From: Ornithodoros turicata
Taxonomy: Eukaryota; Arthropoda; Arachnida; Ixodida; Argasidae
DNA: 64,000 nucleotides
Reading direction: 5' to 3'
Assembly (NCBI RefSeq): GCF_037126465.1
Contig: NW_026999353.1
Coordinates: 1,364,001-1,428,000, forward strand
In this document: piece by piece, positions 23,318 to 33,785 of the stretch
Numbering within the stretch: position 1 is the stretch's first letter
Layout of the letters: every line of letters begins with the position of its first letter
Notes under the pieces: generated by a model
What the model was told of the DNA's origin: nothing
The model's database searches: none
What the model saw: only the letters and a program-made list of their open reading frames with translations
Program-made: the position numbers and the translations under genes

Positions 23318-24624
23318 GTGTTGCCTTCCGTCGGCCTAACTCCACTTCGCGGCGGCTTGAAGACCATTTGCTACCCGGATCGCGCTTCACACGGTGCTGC
23401 GACACAGCCAACACAACACCGAGGTCCAACGTTCCTCTCTAGTTACGCACGCAGTCTTCGAGTCGCTTCACAGTCGGTCCAACGTTCCTCTCTAGTTACG
23501 CACGCAGTCTTCGAGTCGCTTCACAGTCGGTCCCACCCTGCAGTCTGGGCCACCCAGCGTCTCTTCAGTGCACGTTTCATCTGCCGAAGATGCACGCGGA
23601 TATTCGTGTCTGGGTTTCAGCCAGCTCAGCATGCCAGCACACGAACGTTACCCGCCACACATCCGCACCCCTTGGACGTTTTCGCCAGATTCAACAACGT
23701 GCACCTCGACATAGCTGGCCCATTGCCACTCTATTCTGGGCGTCGATACCTTTTGAATGCCATCGACAGATTTACGCGTTGGCCTGAAGCGGCCCCTATG
23801 TTTGACTCGATTACTGCCACTGTAGCCTCAACTTTCATATCCATTTGCGTTTCCCGGTTCAGTGTCACCCTCCACCGTCACTACCGACTGTGGCCCACAG
23901 TTCGAGGCGAGCCATTTCACGTCTTTCTTGAAGCTGCTAGGCACCAACCTCATCCAGACAACTGCTTACCGTCCGTCTTCTAAGGAACTAGTTGAACGGT
24001 TCCACCGCCAGCTCAAGGCTGTCATTATGGCGCAAAAATCCATCCCAGTGGACCGCTGTTCTGCCCATTCCTGGGAATTCGCGCCCCGCTGCAGCCCGAC
24101 ACGGGATGCAGTTTCGCAGAGCTCGTGTATTTCACGACCTTGCGTCTCCCGGCCGATTTGTTCGAGCCCTCTCTTGATCCAGCCCTCGACCCAAGGAGTC
24201 ACCTGTCCGAGCTCCGCAAGGTCTTCTGCGGCCCCCGCGGTTCATCACTTGCGCCAGTTCCACCTGGCGCCATACGTGCCCCAGCTGTTGAGCACACAAG
24301 TGTTCCTGCGCCGTGCCGCCGTAGGAAAATCGGTCCAGGGAGCCATTTTTTGAACACGTTCCCGTCGTTCCGAGAAATTTTTCACCATCTTGGTGCACCA
24401 ACGGCAAGCCCGACACCGTCAGCATTGTCAGACTGAAACCCGCCTTCGCCGAGCCCTCTGTTACTGACACTGTACTCTGACGAGTACTCTCTTACTGACA
24501 CTGTCTTCCTCGCCCCATTATCCGCACCGTACCACCCCTTCGCCCTTCCGAAGACGTTTCTGCCCGTCAGGCCAAATCCGTCTCCTCGGTCGATCCTTGC
24601 TGCCGGAGTCTTGGAGGGGGGCTC
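23318..24624 (+). pseudogene. Gypsy retrotransposon integrase and pol C terminus, frameshifted
   Basis: The frame opening near 23530 gives the zinc-binding end of a Ty3/Gypsy integrase (FICRRCTRIF; in another frame HADIRVWVSASSACQ and NVTRHTSAPLGRF) and then the core start NNVHLDIAGPLPLYSGRRYLL with IDRFTRWPEA. Near 23865 the frame changes to TVTTDCGPQFEASHF, then TTAYRPSSKELVERFHRQLKA, which supplies the second Asp and the Glu of the DDE triad. From 24125 a third frame carries the tick-type Gypsy segment FTTLRLPADLFEPS. A 53-bp tandem duplication at 23423-23528 disturbs the reading frame upstream. At least three frame changes make it non-functional. It ends at a purine-rich tract 'ggaggggggct'. 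Confidence 0.85.
23423..23528. repeat. 53-bp tandem duplication inside the Gypsy pol fragment
   Basis: The segment starting 'ggtccaacgttcctctct' at 23423 recurs identically at 23476, and a third partial start occurs at 23529. Because 53 is not a multiple of three it shifts the frame. Confidence 0.9.
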
Positions 24625-24780
24625 TGTGACGCCCAGTCCACAGGGACGACGACAAGGTAGCCGCGTCCGCGATCTGCGCCCCTCAACCTTTCTTTTCGCG
24701 GCTGGCCACTCCCCACTGCAATAAATCAGTTTACTTTTGGAACTTGAGGAGTCCGCCCTGGTCCCCGCAGAGAAATGAAC
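24625..24780 (+). mobile_element. probable 3' LTR of the Gypsy fragment (end uncertain)
   Basis: An LTR-like start (tgtgacgccc) follows the polypurine tract at 24612-24624, and 'caataaatcag' at 24718 could be the polyadenylation signal in the R region. No second LTR exists in the window to fix the 3' border. A 5' LTR and gag are absent. Confidence 0.55.
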
Positions 24781-27700
24781 GCAGTGTACGTGCCTCGGCT
24801 ATATGTGGCGGGACGACAAAACCTATTCCGATTTAGCTGCACAATAGTGTCAAATGTAACATCGAAGAAGTAACAACCGTGGATAGTGCGGGCGCACCCG
24901 GATCTAAAACTATTTTTCCCCGTTCATCTCAACCTGCTTGGCGCATTATGACCTTCGTTGTCGCTGCGCCAAAAAAATTCAAATTATCATCATCATCATC
25001 ATCATCTCAACGTATACCAGAAAGTTCTGCACGGGCAGGTGTACAAAAGTCTCAGAACGAATCGCAGAATGATTCTGACATCCACGGCAAAGGATTGCTA
25101 GGGTGTTTGTGACGGGTCACGAGTACTGTTACCGCTGTGTGAAGACGTAGATAGACTACCTCCTCTCTCAAATAACGGTTAAAAAGCAACCGAGTGAGTG
25201 GCAAATGTTCATAACGAGAAACCTCAGTCCAGCGGAGAGAGCGTTCTTGTTCACGTCCCTGGTGTCCGACCTTTGATCATAGACATTGCCCCTGCTCATA
25301 CTTTCTCATTTTGTTTAAATACTTCCTAGGAGCAACAAAATAGCGGGATGAATCGAAATAAACTTACTTGAGGCAAAAAGCGTAAATTCTTCGTGAATGT
25401 GGAATACATAACCGGCAGCGGGCTCACATTTCTGCCCGCTAGGAGTAACATGACAGTTTGCATCATAGCTTCGAAGTTCCTGGTACAGTAGTATCTCTCC
25501 AAAACCTGACACAGGGTTTGAATGAAGAGGGATCCGCAGCATCGATCTCGGCGCGAATCATTACCTATAAAGCAACACACGACATGTGGATCATAGCACG
25601 AAGTGCATTTCTGAATGCTTTGGCGTGAATTTTTGGTACTTGGAACAGTCCTGTTCTGCTTGTTAAAATGAGCCTCAGTATTTGCGCGTCAAGAAAAGTA
25701 CAAGAAAGTGAACCCGCATCTGAGTGTATGTTACTGAAATAACTGGAACGCTTGGACTCTATCTGGACTCTCGATACTATTAGACACGTCGCCCTTGGAT
25801 GGTGTACCCAGTTTGCTACGCTGTTTATTGTACCGTGAAGTAAAAAGTATCGAAAACATTGCGGGAACTGAGAACACGTAGTCGTCAGGACGAAGTTTCC
25901 AGAAATTACATTATGCTAATAAATAAGGCGCCTCAAGGTATTAGTGCTTATATTTTACGGGGCCTGAAGTAGGGGGTTGTTAAAGAGAAAATCTGCCCGT
26001 GGGGTGTTTTTATATTCTGTAAGGTTCTCTGCATGCAAATCGAGATTGTGGCTTCTGCTTTAGAATAAGAAAAGAGTATGTAGCGCGTTTTTCGTGATGA
26101 AATTCGAATGTGATTAGGGATTGAAACGCCATCCTACGAAAACTACATATTTACAGATAATTATGGAAGTACTGAGTATCTGACCGTATTCCAAGCTGCG
26201 TACAAGCCTTTTATCCTAATGCACGCTTCGGGTATACTTCCTTCACCCGTTCGTTCTCTTCTCACTGTCGGAGTATAAAGTAAGTTAGAAATACCTTGTG
26301 TTCTGTTGTAGAAGATAAATAAATCAGCAGGTGTACGATGAGTTGTGGTCACACTGGAAGAGTCAGGATGAAGGCTACAAGGTTTAGGATACGCTTGGTT
26401 CTCGTGACCGCCATGGGTAACCTGGAAAGTCAGGCAGATACCACGTTTAGTCATGCTTTGTTGCGATCACGCTGTTCTCAGTCTCTCTTTCTCGCTGTAG
26501 GGGTATTGAAATCACATTGTATATTCTCGTTAAATTAATATGGACATGGTACTACACCATTAAATGCCAGAGACCCGCAACCCTTCTGGCAACGGCGTCA
26601 TTAAAACTCCCGAAACTGCGTGAACAGCGAACTGTAATACCTCTACAACAATACAGGTCAAGGACAGGAGCTTACGGAAGTCCATGTCACAAGGAGTTAA
26701 TTCGAGAAAGACGAAATGCCAGCAGGCAGAACACTTTCCGTATTTCCGTATCGCCACCAATGTTGGAAGGACATCCTGAAATGGTATAGACGACCTCGTT
26801 ATCTACGGACATCACTAGTTCTAATGTTGTCTAACCAGGGCGTCAAATCTGAATACGTCACTGCTGCTACTTCAAAATTACATCCAACGCCGATGTGGAT
26901 TAAGATGTACGATGCTTTTGTTTTATACTTTGTAGTTTTTCTCTGTTCTTTTTTGTTTGTTTATTTGCAGTCTCCATGGTGAATTCGGCGTTATACGCAG
27001 TTGGGACTGAACCGGTTTCAAAATTTAACAGCATAGAGCGTGTATGAGCTCTGAAACACTACGAATGCCTTTGACCGGCGCCTCCTTTGGTCACTGCAAC
27101 ATTCCAGTACGATGTGCAGCAGCAGTAATGAACAAGACGGGTTTGCTCAGCGTCGTGTAACGTGAGCCAGTGTCCGAAACCCACATTATTAATGCCGGGT
27201 TTCGTCAAAATAACCGTTTGCTACTGAAACGGCTTCCTTGTGACGCGTTGTCTTCTCCAGGATACACCCTCACGTTTCACGGCCAGGACGTGATGTACTT
27301 GTTCTTCAAGTTTTCTGGCTTGCGTGCTGCGTTGGATAGACGTGCAGCGGCAGCAGTAGTGAAAGGAACCGCGCGAGGCAAGCTTCGCTTAAGTCATTTC
27401 CCGTTCGGGGTTTCGTGTAGTGTTTGAGATAAACTGAGGTCGTTGTACCGGGCGTGTTTCGTTCTCGGTTCCTCACGCCGTAGTTTGGAAGCTGGCTTCC
27501 GTTCTGCGGTTGTATTCTCACCTGCTTCTGTTGTAAATCCTTTCTGACGATGATCATGTTGCAGTTCCTATAGAGTTTGGGTTTACACCATGTCAAAACT
27601 TAAACACAAGAGCGTCGGGCGTTGCGTAATTCCAAAGAGGCCTTGAACAATTCTAAAGAAGCTGTTGTTTAAAGAGGCCCTGAATAATACCGGGGATCCT

Positions 27701-28248
27701 GGAACTCCATTTCAGTAGCACACTTCGTTGAACCAAGTAATCAGTCGCATGCTGCATGTGATATTGGTGGGGGGGGGGCAGAAACTTCATATAATGCGGA
27801 AGAGTGTTGGTCACGTTGGTACTCCATCTAGACACAAGGGGCACACAAAGAGGGAACACACGAGCGCTACTTACAACATGTGCACCAGCCTCCGTTGCTG
27901 TCTTGGAAAAAGAGATAACCCTCTTGAGGTCACGCAACATATAGGTCGCAGCAGGTGGCGGTTTTGCATTTGTGCATGATTTTTTTAGGGGGGGGGGGGG
28001 GCTGGTGCTGCCGTTCTTTGTCTAGAAAACTGTTTTAAGTAGGCTCATGTGTTTCATCTTCCTCTGTCTTGAAGCGCTGGATCAGAGGCCATTCAACCAT
28101 TCAATATCTGCAAAGTTCTCGGCCCATGGAGTAACCCTGGACATCAGTGCGGTTCACTTGGCGCGTTTCTTTCCTTTCTGAGGGCCACCGGCCTCCTTCA
28201 CGAACTGTAGGAATTTCCTTCCCTCGTCATCCTTTGATATGAACGTTT
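24781..28248. other. long stretch without recognisable genes
   Basis: I see no coding motif. It contains an (ATC)n microsatellite at 24988-25008 and poly-G tracts near 27768-27777 and 27988-28000. The many short frames on both strands have no family signature. Degraded transposons too old to read by eye are possible. Confidence 0.4.
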
Positions 28249-28315
28249 TTGGAATGGGGTAGTGTCCTGCACTCAACGCAGGGAAACATCCCATATCATC
28301 ATCATCACCCATTCA
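28249..28315 (+). mobile_element. LINE or SINE 3'-end-like tail with (ATC)n
   Basis: 'ggaatggggtagtgtcctgc' followed by 'gcagggaaacatcccatatc' and an ATC-rich run resembles the 3' ends of arthropod non-LTR elements that terminate in ATC microsatellites. There is no coding part. Assignment is tentative. Confidence 0.35.
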
Positions 28316-28887
28316 TCTATGCTGTTGTTGTTGTTGTCTTTCTCTGTCCCTTTTTGTCTGCGCTTTCGAATCTAGTTCGTCTAATGTCGCGGGGTCTTCG
28401 TGCATGTCTGGTGTGACGGTCCCTTCCACATCACACAGGATATATTATGGTTAAACGCGGACCCCAGACACACAAAGGGACGTCGTGTTACTGTGGTACG
28501 GAGCTGCCGACCGAGTTGTGATTTCCTAAATAAATTTCCTATAGAGAGACGCTCCGAAGATGGGCAATTAACAAAATAAAGAAAAATATGGTGTTCCTTC
28601 ACGAATTTTGTGCTGACTATCTATCGAACGTATTCTTGTTCTGAAAACGCCTACAATATCAAGTGTCCGAAGGAAACAGATGTCGTAATTGGGACAACTT
28701 CGTAGCTTTTATGATTAAAAGGTTAATTAACGATTTTGACGTAGTAAGTCATACGACGGCTGAGCAACAGATGGGCAAGTATGTGCGGCGTCCCCGAGAT
28801 GATTGATGTGAAAACAGGATGTCTATAGCTCTTAGTTTTTTTCGTGAAAAATCTGTATCGGAAAAGAAAAACTACACGCTGAATATG
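28316..28887. other. intergenic sequence, nothing recognised
   Basis: A TTG repeat lies at 28324-28338. No coding motif or transposon end is visible. Confidence 0.4.
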
Positions 28888-29230
28888 TACAGGGTGTCTC
28901 AGATAAACCCCCGGGCTGGATAATTCGGGAACGGCACCATCTATCGGGAAACTTTATTTTTTGTTACCATCTCTGAGATATCATCCACCAGCCATGCAGT
29001 GTGAAATTGATGTGCGCACTTTCATTAATTAGCTGAAAATAAAAATCAATTACCCAGAAATGACAGCTTTCAAAGTACGCGGCCGACGGTACCGCGACAT
29101 CTACTACACCATTGGGGATCTTGAGTACATACCCCTCAGAGAAAAAAAAAAATCATCGGGCCTAGTTATTTTCGCGAGTAATTAATTAGTTTCGGTTTAC
29201 ATATTTTCCTCGCGTAGGACCGCAAACACA
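28888..29230. mobile_element. terminal region of a Tc1/mariner-like DNA transposon
   Basis: A TA dinucleotide is followed by 'cagggtgtctcagataaacc', a start typical of Tc1/mariner-superfamily termini in arthropods, then by AT-rich subterminal sequence ('ttaattagctgaaaataaaa' and 'gtaattaattagtttcgg'). The complementary terminus was not found between here and 31.1 kb. It could be the 3' end of the element that carries the transposase at 29781-30982 or a separate remnant. Confidence 0.45.
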
Positions 29231-29780
29231 AGTTCTTTCAGATTGATATCCGCCTCGGAATTACGTGTTCTTCCGCATGTTTGGCAGCAGGGAGTGCTGA
29301 TAGAAAAGGTAACAGCCGCAGAACCGGCTTCGCCAACCTTCCTTCCTGTTTATCTGATTGATGCACAGTCCGCTCTATGGGGCCGTCGTGTAGTCGAGAT
29401 AACGTGCTTTTATCGCCAAAACAAATAATGTACGCACGAAACAAGCAAGCAAAACAAAGGAGTGAAGCGGGGATTCTGTTGTTGTCCTGAGCTTTCGTAC
29501 CATGAAATAACAAGCCTTCTGACATATTGACCTTCTATTCACTTTCTATCTCGAAGCCGGAGAAATTATGCGTATCATGCCATTTCTCCACTTGGTTTCG
29601 CTTCTGTAATGCCACATTCTCTGAATGTCCATAGGCGACCGTTGGACGATGTATCAACGGTGGTGTGACAGTGCAGAGCGCGATGCGCTCCTTATGCACC
29701 ACCACGATGTGTTCTTGTGCTTGCAACCGCAATGAAGATTAGATTCGTTCTTTACTTATAATGAAAGCAACCTCCTAAGT
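29231..29780. other. sequence between the transposon end and the transposase
   Basis: No motif is recognised. It is too long for the 3' flank of a compact mariner-type element, so an insertion or a separate element is likely. Confidence 0.35.
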
Positions 29781-30982
29781 TCAAACTACAAAATTAGGAA
29801 AACACAAATTTGATTTATTGCGGCACAGAAATCGCAGGACGTGTTCAAAATGCCTTCCTTCCGCGGCAAGGCAGATACGGAGCCGCTTTTCAATTGATTC
29901 CACGGTTCCTCGTAGCTGCTCAACGGTTATCTGTGCGCAGCATTCCTCGATCCTTCGCCTCAAGTTTACAGGCGTCGCTGGATCGGTGTCGTACACTCCG
30001 TCCTTTATGTATCCCCAGAAAAAAAAAAGTCCAAAGGAGTCAGGTCAGGAGATCGGGCTGGCCAGGGAACAGGACCTCTTGCGCCTATCCACTTGTCTCC
30101 GAAAGCGGAGTCTAACCATAGGCAGGACGTCATGCGATGCATGAGCTGGGGCGCCGTCGTGCTGATACCAGACGCCGTGTCGGTCGGACAATGGCATTTC
30201 GTCGGGGTAGTCTTGGACAACGTTCCCGAGCACTTCACCGTCGTACCTATGTGAAGTTGGGTGCCCGTCAAAAAAGTATGGGCCAATGACGCGGTCACCA
30301 TGAGTGCCACACCACACATTAAATGACCACTGCCACTGGTGCTTACCATGCAGCAGCCAGTACGGGTTAGTAGAAGCCCAGTAGTGCCGATTCTGGGTGT
30401 TGACATTTGCGTCGCGCCCAAATCGCGCTTCATCAGCCCATATGACTTCTGATAGAAAGTCCTCGTCGTCCTCTAGCATGACAAGTGCCCAGTACGCGAA
30501 TTCCGCTCTTCTGCCGTAGTCAGCCTGAGTCCTTGATGTATGTGGCGATGGTAAGGACGTCTACCGGCCTTTTTCAATATGCGCCATGTTGTCGCTCGGC
30601 TCACTTCAAGGGCAGCTGCTGTGGAACGGACACTTGCATGTGGATAATCGCGCATATGTTCGAGAACACTGGACGTGACCTGCTCGTTCCGCGCAGATGG
30701 CTCTCTCGTATGGGGCTTGACGAAGGTGCCGTAGGTTGATAGATTTCTGTAGACGGATAATATTGTGTTATGATCCGGGTGGCGCCTCTGGGGAAACCTT
30801 TGGGCGTAAATTGTTGCAGCCAAAGATGCGTTCCTCTGAGATTCCCCGAAGGTCAGGATCATGTCCACTCGTTCTTCGTTGGAGTGCGAACCCATATCTT
30901 GACATTTGACATGGCGCAATATTCCGGGGTTTTTATTGCCTCCGAACCGAAGTTGCGCCCAATGAAGACATATCAGTGTCAC
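29781..30982 (-). pseudogene. Tc1/mariner-superfamily transposase, frameshifted
   Basis: Minus-strand fragments cover a whole transposase in order. The N-terminal helix-turn-helix region (RVDMILTFGESQRNAS, then the second helical unit SVRSTAAALEVSRATTWRIL) resembles DUF4817-type HTH domains. Next comes FLSEVIWADEARFGRD (first catalytic Asp), then WYQHDGAPAHASHDV (second Asp), then GARGPVPWPARSPDLTPLD (third acidic residue, an Asp) and the C terminus AEGRHFEHVLRFL. Frames change near 30530, near 30145 and near 30000, so the gene is dead. The second to third Asp distance is about 41-43 residues, longer than the 34 of classical mariner; the exact value depends on where the frameshift falls. It catalyses cut-and-paste transposition in intact relatives. 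Confidence 0.88.
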
Positions 30983-31021
30983 ATGTGCGATGAAGCGCGA
31001 TTTATCCTACCCTATCCGTCA

Positions 31022-31036
31022 AATATATATATATAA
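31022..31036. repeat. short (AT)n microsatellite
   Basis: 'aaatatatatatata' lies between the transposase start and the ribozyme-bearing PLE-like region. It may mark the join of two elements. Confidence 0.8.
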
Positions 31037-31110
31037 GGGAAAAGAAAATTAGCAAGAGCTCTTTGGCTGCACGTATAGCATATGTTTGTAAGTCAAACGT
31101 CGCCATGCCA

Positions 31111-31156
31111 GTACTGGACAGCTGTTTCGGCCTTGTTGGGCCATCATCAGCAGTAC
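31111..31156 (-). ncRNA. hammerhead ribozyme-like motif (type I, minimal)
   Basis: On the minus strand the order is GUACUG, CUGAUGA, U, GGCC, CAACAA, GGCC, GAAAC, AGCU, GUC, CAGUAC. GUACUG and CAGUAC are perfectly complementary (stem I), the two GGCC blocks form stem II, and AC...GU closes a two-pair stem III around AGCU, the same short stem III layout as the well-known Schistosoma hammerhead. Self-cleavage would fall after GUC (position 31117). Hammerheads of this kind are known in Penelope-like elements, and the surrounding sequence looks PLE-like. One unpaired U between CUGAUGA and stem II departs from the canonical core. Activity is not demonstrated. Confidence 0.72.
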
Positions 31157-31203
31157 GCAGGCAGGCAACGTTTGAGCGGATGGCGTCAGAAGGTCACGTG
31201 GCA

Positions 31204-31256
31204 CGTGATGCCTCCCGTCAGGGTGTCCCAGGGACACCATGACGGGAGGCATCACG
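31204..31256. repeat. near-perfect 26-bp inverted repeat (hairpin)
   Basis: Arms 31204-31229 and 31231-31256 are complementary except for one mismatch, with a one-base loop. The hairpin sits just beside the hammerhead-like motif. After the right arm, 31275-31293 carries a plus-strand copy of the second half of the same motif (caacaaggccgaaacagct). This looks like a head-to-head fold-back junction of a PLE terminal region. Confidence 0.88.
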
Positions 31257-31274
31257 GCCGAAACCGCCGACAAC

Positions 31275-31293
31275 CAACAAGGCCGAAACAGCT
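31275..31293 (+). ncRNA. half hammerhead motif in opposite orientation
   Basis: 'caacaaggcc', 'gaaac' and 'agct' repeat the stem II loop, the GAAAC core and the start of stem III of the minus-strand motif, but CUGAUGA and stem I are missing. It is therefore a remnant without expected activity. Confidence 0.65.
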
Positions 31294-31324
31294 ATATGTA
31301 TATATATATATATATATAGGCAAG

Positions 31325-31355
<31 letters not shown>

Positions 31356-31361
31356 AAAGTT
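31294..31361. repeat. (AT)n microsatellite
   Basis: Two runs of TA repeats are split by 'ggcaag'. The run interrupts or ends the PLE-like terminal sequence. Confidence 0.9.
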
Positions 31362-31369
31362 GGATCGGA

Positions 31370-31520
31370 CGACTACGTAATTATAGTTGAAATAAATGGG
31401 AGACAGAAGACGAAAGTAGGGGAAGTAACAAAAAAGGGGTTTATTAAAACTTAAAAATCATAAAAGTTAGGGAGGATGTCTACGTTACGGCGGAAGCTCC
31501 GCCTTCTTCGGGACAAAAGC
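31370..31520 (-). mobile_element. possible PLE 3' tail
   Basis: On the minus strand a short hairpin (ggcgga gct tccgcc, near 31489) precedes an AT-rich stretch with 'ttttaataaacccc' (near 31440) and 'cgtcttctgtctccc'. This resembles the 3' untranslated tails of Penelope-like elements. There is no coding sequence, and the assignment is by resemblance only. Confidence 0.4.
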
Positions 31521-32035
31521 AGGGATTGGAACCGGTATTTTTTTCGGTCTGGTTTTATATTGGTTCGGTTCGGGTCTAGCTCCGCTGAACCGAAATTATT
31601 AGCTTGAACTGGTTCAGGTATATCGGTTCGGTTCGGGTTCGGCTCAGAGAGAACCCCCCCCCCCCCCACACACACACAGACAAAAAAAAATATCGGTGAG
31701 CGGTTGGGACATTTCCAGGGATCCGAACCGTTACTTTTTTCGGTCCCGGTTTAACTGGTTGATGGGCAGTAATTTTGTAATTAAGAGAAAGGTGTGAGAT
31801 AACCGTTTCTGGTGAGTGAAAGAAAGGTTCGTCAGTAGTACAATTATTTCACCTCTGAACCGATTCCCGAACCGGTAACTGTATGGAACTGTATGGTAAC
31901 TGTAACTGGAACGGTTCGGTTCAGGACAAGTACAAAAATTGTTCGGGTTCGGTTCGGTTCGGGTTCGTCAGAAATAACGCTTTTTTTTCAATTTTCGGTT
32001 CGGGTTCAGTTCCGGTTCCGATCCCTCGACAAAAG
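31521..32035. repeat. low-complexity GGTTCGG-rich sequence
   Basis: Two patches (about 31550-31640 and 31905-32025) are built from degenerate GGTTCGG/GGTTCGGGTT units. A poly-C tract of about 13 occurs at 31656-31668 followed by (CA)n. The open frame that begins at 31893 and runs into gag includes this low-complexity sequence and is unlikely to start there. Confidence 0.75.
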
Positions 32036-32129
32036 AGCTAAATGTGGCCACGAGGCTGATAAGGGGCTTGAGAATGACGTGGTCGGTTGGGGGAAATTCC
32101 CGCCACCTGGCGGTTGTCAATTGGGGAAA

Positions 32130-33182
32130 CTCCAGAGCGCTTTTGTGTCAGGTCAATTTCGCGATGTGGTGAGCGTACTGCCGCAAGACGTTGCCGCCCA
32201 AGTGGTCGACATCCTTTCCGCTCCACCCGCAGCCAACCAGTACAACGCGCCCAAGACCGCTGTCCTCGAGCGAACCATGGCTTCGGAACGCAAGCGCTTC
32301 CAAGAGCTCCTGTCTTCCGAAGATCTTGGCGACCGCCGTCCATCTGAACTATTGCGACACATGCAGGGGCTGCTTGGCGAGCGAGCCCTGTCCTTCGATG
32401 CCAGCCTCCTCAAACAACTCTTCCTGCAGCGCTTACCAACAACCGTGCAGATGATCCTAGCGTCTGCGCCGACTCTGCCATTGCAAGAGCTTGCGGATCA
32501 TGCAGACAAGATCATGGAGGTTTCCCATCCGTCCATCTCAGCCATGCCCGCCGCACCGCTGTTGCCTTCAGCTGTTTCCCCAGCGGCGTCTTCACCATCC
32601 GCCCAAGTCCGGCTAACTTCTCCGCCTGGCGACTCCATCGCCCAGTTGCGCAAGATTTTGGACGCCTCTCCGCCATGGTAGCGTCTGTCCTGTCATCGCG
32701 TCCTTCCACCACAGACCCCGTTTCGCCGAGGCGTCGCCGACGCGATCGTTCGCGCTCCGCGTTCCGCTCCCCCTGTCGACGCCGTTCACCTCGTCAGCCT
32801 CTGCAAGACGGGCCCATCGGCCCTTGCTGGTACCACCAGCGGTACGGCTCCGAGGCCCGTCGCTGCACGCGACCCTGTACTTGGACGGAAAACATGCCCG
32901 GGGACCATTAGCGGCTGCGACCCGTCCCCGGGCGCCAGGGCAAGAACTCACGCATCTCTATCAACGGCCGCGAGGACGTGGTTGCCGTCGACAGATTGAA
33001 GCCGGCCTACATGGATATTGCAACCGTCGACTCCTACACCACTGATTCCTCAGCCTGGAGCGGTTTCCCTGCAACGCGTGGTGTCCTGGCATCAACCAAC
33101 CCTTCCCCTTTATGCCCGAAGCCCATCGCGAAACACGTCACGTGGGCCGACAGCTTCAAGCTGCCACTAGCGGGGGGGGGGG
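32130..33182 (+). pseudogene. Gypsy retrotransposon with gag joined to the pol C terminus
   Basis: 32140-32681 encodes the second half of a tick-type Gypsy gag (QFRDVVSVLPQDVAAQV, ERTMASERKRFQELL, SSEDLGDRRPSELLRHMQ, LFLQRLPTTVQMILAS, DHADKIMEV). A frame change leads at 32675-32911 to a Cys/His knuckle-like segment (CWYHQRYGSEARRC, then PCTW). About 40 bp later the pol C terminus starts directly (SINGREDVVAVDRLKPAYM and HVTWADSFKLPLAGGGG). Protease, RT, RNase H and integrase are all missing. The join near 32935-32950 implies an internal deletion of several kb. The N terminus of gag and the 5' LTR are also missing. Confidence 0.85.
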
Positions 33183-33390
33183 GCACGTAGCAGCTGACAG
33201 AAATGGACGACGAGCGCCGCCATGGGCGTTTCGTCACGGCGCATATCACGCGCATGATTTCTATCGAGCGCGCGTACCATCCATTCTTTCAGTTGTTGGC
33301 CTGGCTGCCACATTAAACACTTCGCATTCAGCCTTGTCTGCTGGTCCTTCTGTACCCTACAGTTTGTACAGTCTGTACCCTACAGTACAA
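33183..33390 (+). mobile_element. probable 3' LTR of the deleted Gypsy
   Basis: It follows a G-rich polypurine tract (33172-33182). 'attaaacacttcgc' at 33313 may be the polyadenylation signal region. Short direct repeats of 'tctgtaccctacagt' at 33350-33388 obscure the 3' end. No partner LTR is present, so the borders are approximate. Confidence 0.45.
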
Positions 33391-33599
33391 GGCTCGTGCC
33401 AGCTCAGTGAACCTTATAACTGCATGCAAAGATGAGTAACCAGTGCACCTCTCTCGTCACATACGTCACAAGACTACGTCACATTTTGTCGTTCAATGGG
33501 GGCCGAGCTCCTAACATGATGTTTCATATTACCAGTCAGTAAACAGGCTTCATTATCAGCTGTGAGGCGCAGTGCTTCGTTTGTTTGCATGGAATTAAA

Positions 33600-33785
33600 T
33601 TTTGCGGTCTGTGGTCCCGAAATTTAGAGTCATGACATCTCCAACATCTTCGGCTAGCGCAAACCTCAACAAGTATGCTGCTATCATATAACGCAATTTG
33701 AACCCAGGTACCTCCCAGTCACGACGTGACATGGCCAGCACGCTAGCCACTGTGCCACGCGAGCTCGTGACGCGATGCCGCATGG
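33600..33785 (-). mobile_element. tRNA-derived SINE remnant
   Basis: On the minus strand 'gcgtggcacagtggctagcg' (box A-like) at about 33768-33750 is followed by 'acctgggttcaaattgcg' (box B-like) at about 33711-33690, with extra bases between them compared with a normal tRNA head. A tRNA-unrelated tail continues to about 33600. Divergence suggests an old copy. No target-site duplication was found. Confidence 0.55.

Noticed and set aside
31893..32130. N-terminal extension of the Gypsy gag frame
   Set aside because: It consists of GGTTCGG low-complexity sequence; the family resemblance begins only near 32140.
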